Assembly: GCA_913774795.1 (NCBI GenBank)
Contig: CAJYIL010000491.1
Coordinates: 1-7,005 of the forward strand
Direction: 5' to 3'
Origin: Pseudobdellovibrionaceae bacterium
Lineage (GTDB): Bacteria; Bdellovibrionota; Bdellovibrionia; Bdellovibrionales; JAMPXM01
Length of the DNA stretch: 7,005 nt
The translations under genes and the position numbers were made by a program. The notes below the pieces were generated by a model, which was given only the letters and a program-made list of their open reading frames with translations, did no database searches and was not told the DNA's origin. Below, piece after piece: positions 5,994 to 7,005 of the stretch. How positions within the stretch are numbered: the stretch's first letter is position 1; every line of letters begins with the position of its first letter.

Positions 5994-6014
5994 GCCTAAC
6001 CTGCTCGCTTAGGC
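5994..6014 (-). other. Intercistronic inverted repeat over the YgjP-like stop codon
   Basis: GCCTAA (6014-6009) and TTAGGC (5999-5994), read on the minus strand, form a perfect 6-bp stem with the 9-nt loop GCGAGCAGG. The left arm contains the TAA stop of the metallopeptidase gene, and the right arm lies 7 bases before the MFS2 ATG. A ribosome finishing the first gene would open the hairpin, so it could couple translation of the two. Chance is not excluded. Confidence 0.3.
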
Positions 6015-6824
6015 GATGTCATCCGATGGATGCAACTCAGATTCGGACGCGAGGAAGTCGGCTTCAAACTGATGTTGTTTGAGCCAGTCGCGGTGCGCAC
6101 GGTAGTTGGGCGACTGAGTTTCGACGAGCGACCAGAAGGCGGCCGAGTGATTGTAGAACTTCAAGTGGGAAAGTTCATGAATGACCACGTAATCGATGAC
6201 CTCGGGAGGTGCGATGACCATTTTCCAGTTTAGCGAGATGCGGCCCTTCGATGAGCAACTTCCCCAACGCGTACGCTGCGCACGAAACGAGAGGCCGCTC
6301 GGATAAAGCGCCATGCGTTCCGAGAAATCGCGAACGGATTTCACGAGAATTTCGCGCGCTTTCTTTTTGTAAAACAATGCCAGCGACGAGAGAAGCTCAG
6401 GGTGCGGCTGGTGCGGATCAAAACAGTGCCAGATCTCACGTCTGACTCCGCAAACGAGTTTTCCGTCGCGGATTTTGAAACACGGCTGACCCGTGCAAGG
6501 TTCGAATGTGAGCGGAAACGCCTGGCCGAGAAACAAAAACTCTTCGCCTTCAACGAGACGTTTCTTTGGATAAGCCCGGCGTACGTTTTCGTATCTCGAA
6601 AGATTTGCTTTGATCCACTCTTCTTGCGAAAGAACGAAGTCACGAATCTTCGACGACGAAACGCCTTTGGGTGCGCTGACGCAAATCTTGCCGTTCATCC
6701 TCAAGGTCAGGCCGAGCGAACGTTTGTACGGACGACGCGTGATCTCAACGGTGCGGCCCGCAACATTGAGATCTTCGTGAGTGATGCGTGATTCTTGTGC
6801 GCGCCTGGCAGGAAAACGGAACAT
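6009..6824 (-). CDS. YgjP/DUF45-like zinc metallopeptidase
   Basis: A cytoplasmic protein of 271 residues, in the usual size range of the YgjP-like (DUF45, M48-related) metallopeptidase family. It has the zinc motif HELSH (216-220), with E217 as the general base, and a further His at 226 (NHS followed by FW) that is the likely third ligand. The family signature RTRWGSCSSKGRISLNW lies at 184-200, and an N-terminal part of basic beta-strands runs from about 22 to 115. The physiological substrate of this family is poorly known. The frame stays open to a TTG at 6914, but that start would run into the divergent srkA gene and the promoter. The ATG at 6824 is preferred although it lacks a clear Shine-Dalgarno. 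MFS2 follows after 22 bases on the same strand. Extra Cys residues at 110, 115, 125 and 134 are noticeable; I cannot say whether they bind metal. Confidence 0.88.
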   Translation of the reverse strand: MFRFPARRAQESRITHEDLNVAGRTVEITRRPYKRSLGLTLRMNGKICVSAPKGVSSSKIRDFVLSQEEWIKANLSRYENVRRAYPKKRLVEGEEFLFLGQAFPLTFEPCTGQPCFKIRDGKLVCGVRREIWHCFDPHQPHPELLSSLALFYKKKAREILVKSVRDFSERMALYPSGLSFRAQRTRWGSCSSKGRISLNWKMVIAPPEVIDYVVIHELSHLKFYNHSAAFWSLVETQSPNYRAHRDWLKQHQFEADFLASESELHPSDDIA

Positions 6825-6866
6825 CGTGCACGGAGTTTCGCAGATTTTCTCGAGAGACCGCAACTG

Positions 6867-6894
6867 ATTGTGTGCTAGCTTAGCCTCGTGCCAA
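6867..6894 (-). promoter_or_regulatory. Candidate sigma-70-like promoter for the metallopeptidase-MFS2 operon
   Basis: On the minus strand TTGGCA (6894-6889; 5 of 6 to the -35 consensus) and CACAAT (6872-6867; 4 of 6 to the -10 consensus) are 16 bases apart. Transcription would begin near 6860, giving a leader of about 35 bases before the ATG at 6824. The -35 element overlaps the GTG start of the divergent srkA gene, so the two promoters would interfere. Assigned by eye. Confidence 0.4.
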
Positions 6895-7005
6895 GTGATT
6901 TCGATACGCTGCAACCGCAGCTTATTTTAGAGGCGATCGACGAAGCGGGATTTCGAACGACGGGCGAGTATTCTCAGCTCAATTCGTACGAGAACCGGGT
7001 GTTCG
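6888..7005 (+). CDS. srkA: SrkA-family Ser/Thr protein kinase, N-terminal fragment cut by window edge
   Basis: The first 39 codons of a gene that runs out of the window. The translation has DFDTLQPQLILEAIDEAGF followed by LNSYENRVF at residues 31-39. Both align with the start of E. coli SrkA (YihE), where a TLxP...I..AL...G segment leads into the LNSYENRV motif of the nucleotide-binding lobe. SrkA is a cytoplasmic aminoglycoside-phosphotransferase-fold kinase that lessens stress-induced cell death. GTG at 6888 is the first possible start after the in-frame TAG at 6876 and fits the family's length. It has no Shine-Dalgarno. A TGC-TAGCTT sequence resembling an extended -10 ends 7 bases before it, so the message may be leaderless. 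The call rests on a short fragment, but the motif is distinctive. Confidence 0.8.
   Translation, partial: MPSDFDTLQPQLILEAIDEAGFRTTGEYSQLNSYENRVF

Noticed and set aside
6825..6914. TTG start at 6914 for the YgjP-like gene
   Set aside because: It would overlap the divergent srkA gene by 27 bases and include the candidate promoter. The first 30 residues do not look like family sequence and no ribosome binding site precedes it.
1..7005. Mobile elements, CRISPR arrays, tRNA genes, phage or defence genes
   Set aside because: No transposase, integrase, terminal repeats, regular spaced repeats or cloverleaf were seen on either strand.

Overview
The window reads as a chromosomal segment of a free-living or predatory Gram-negative bacterium, most likely Bdellovibrionota. 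The main clue is a clear TIGR02147-family protein (a family concentrated in Bdellovibrio relatives and Fibrobacter). A lipobox lipoprotein, a YgjP-type metallopeptidase and a SrkA-type kinase are consistent with this. Base composition is mid-range by eye and no gene stands out as foreign. I see no mobile element, CRISPR array, tRNA or rRNA. Genus-level placement is inference.

Layout, left to right. Bases 2-1051 (+) are the 3' part of a major facilitator transporter whose start lies outside the window. It overlaps by 4 bases (GTGA) a stand-alone RlmK-type 23S rRNA guanine methyltransferase (1048-1992, +). Next is a 308-base stretch without a protein gene. It is rich in inverted repeats and ends in a Rho-independent terminator on the + strand; I read it as a candidate structured non-coding RNA or an elaborate 3' UTR. 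Converging on it from the right is the TIGR02147 gene (2301-3233, -). A strong minus-strand terminator (about 3298-3337) separates that gene from an orphan secreted lipoprotein gene (3359-4621, -). Its leader carries two hairpins and an anti-Shine-Dalgarno segment. Further right are a second MFS transporter (4754-5986, -), paralogous to the first, and 22 bases upstream of it a YgjP/DUF45 zinc metallopeptidase gene (6009-6824, -). A divergent control region leads to the first 39 codons of a SrkA-family kinase (6888-7005, +), cut by the window end.

Probable transcription units are: MFS1-rlmK-structured RNA (+); TIGR02147 alone (-); the lipoprotein alone or as a read-through product of the metallopeptidase-MFS2 operon (-); and srkA onward (+). 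Most genes are ordinary housekeeping or transport genes. The signal least explained by known families is the intergenic RNA at about 2091-2299. It has a 19-pair hairpin with an 18-nt C-rich loop, and G-U pairs that only work in a + strand transcript. The lipoprotein leader, with mutually exclusive pairings around its ribosome binding site, is second.
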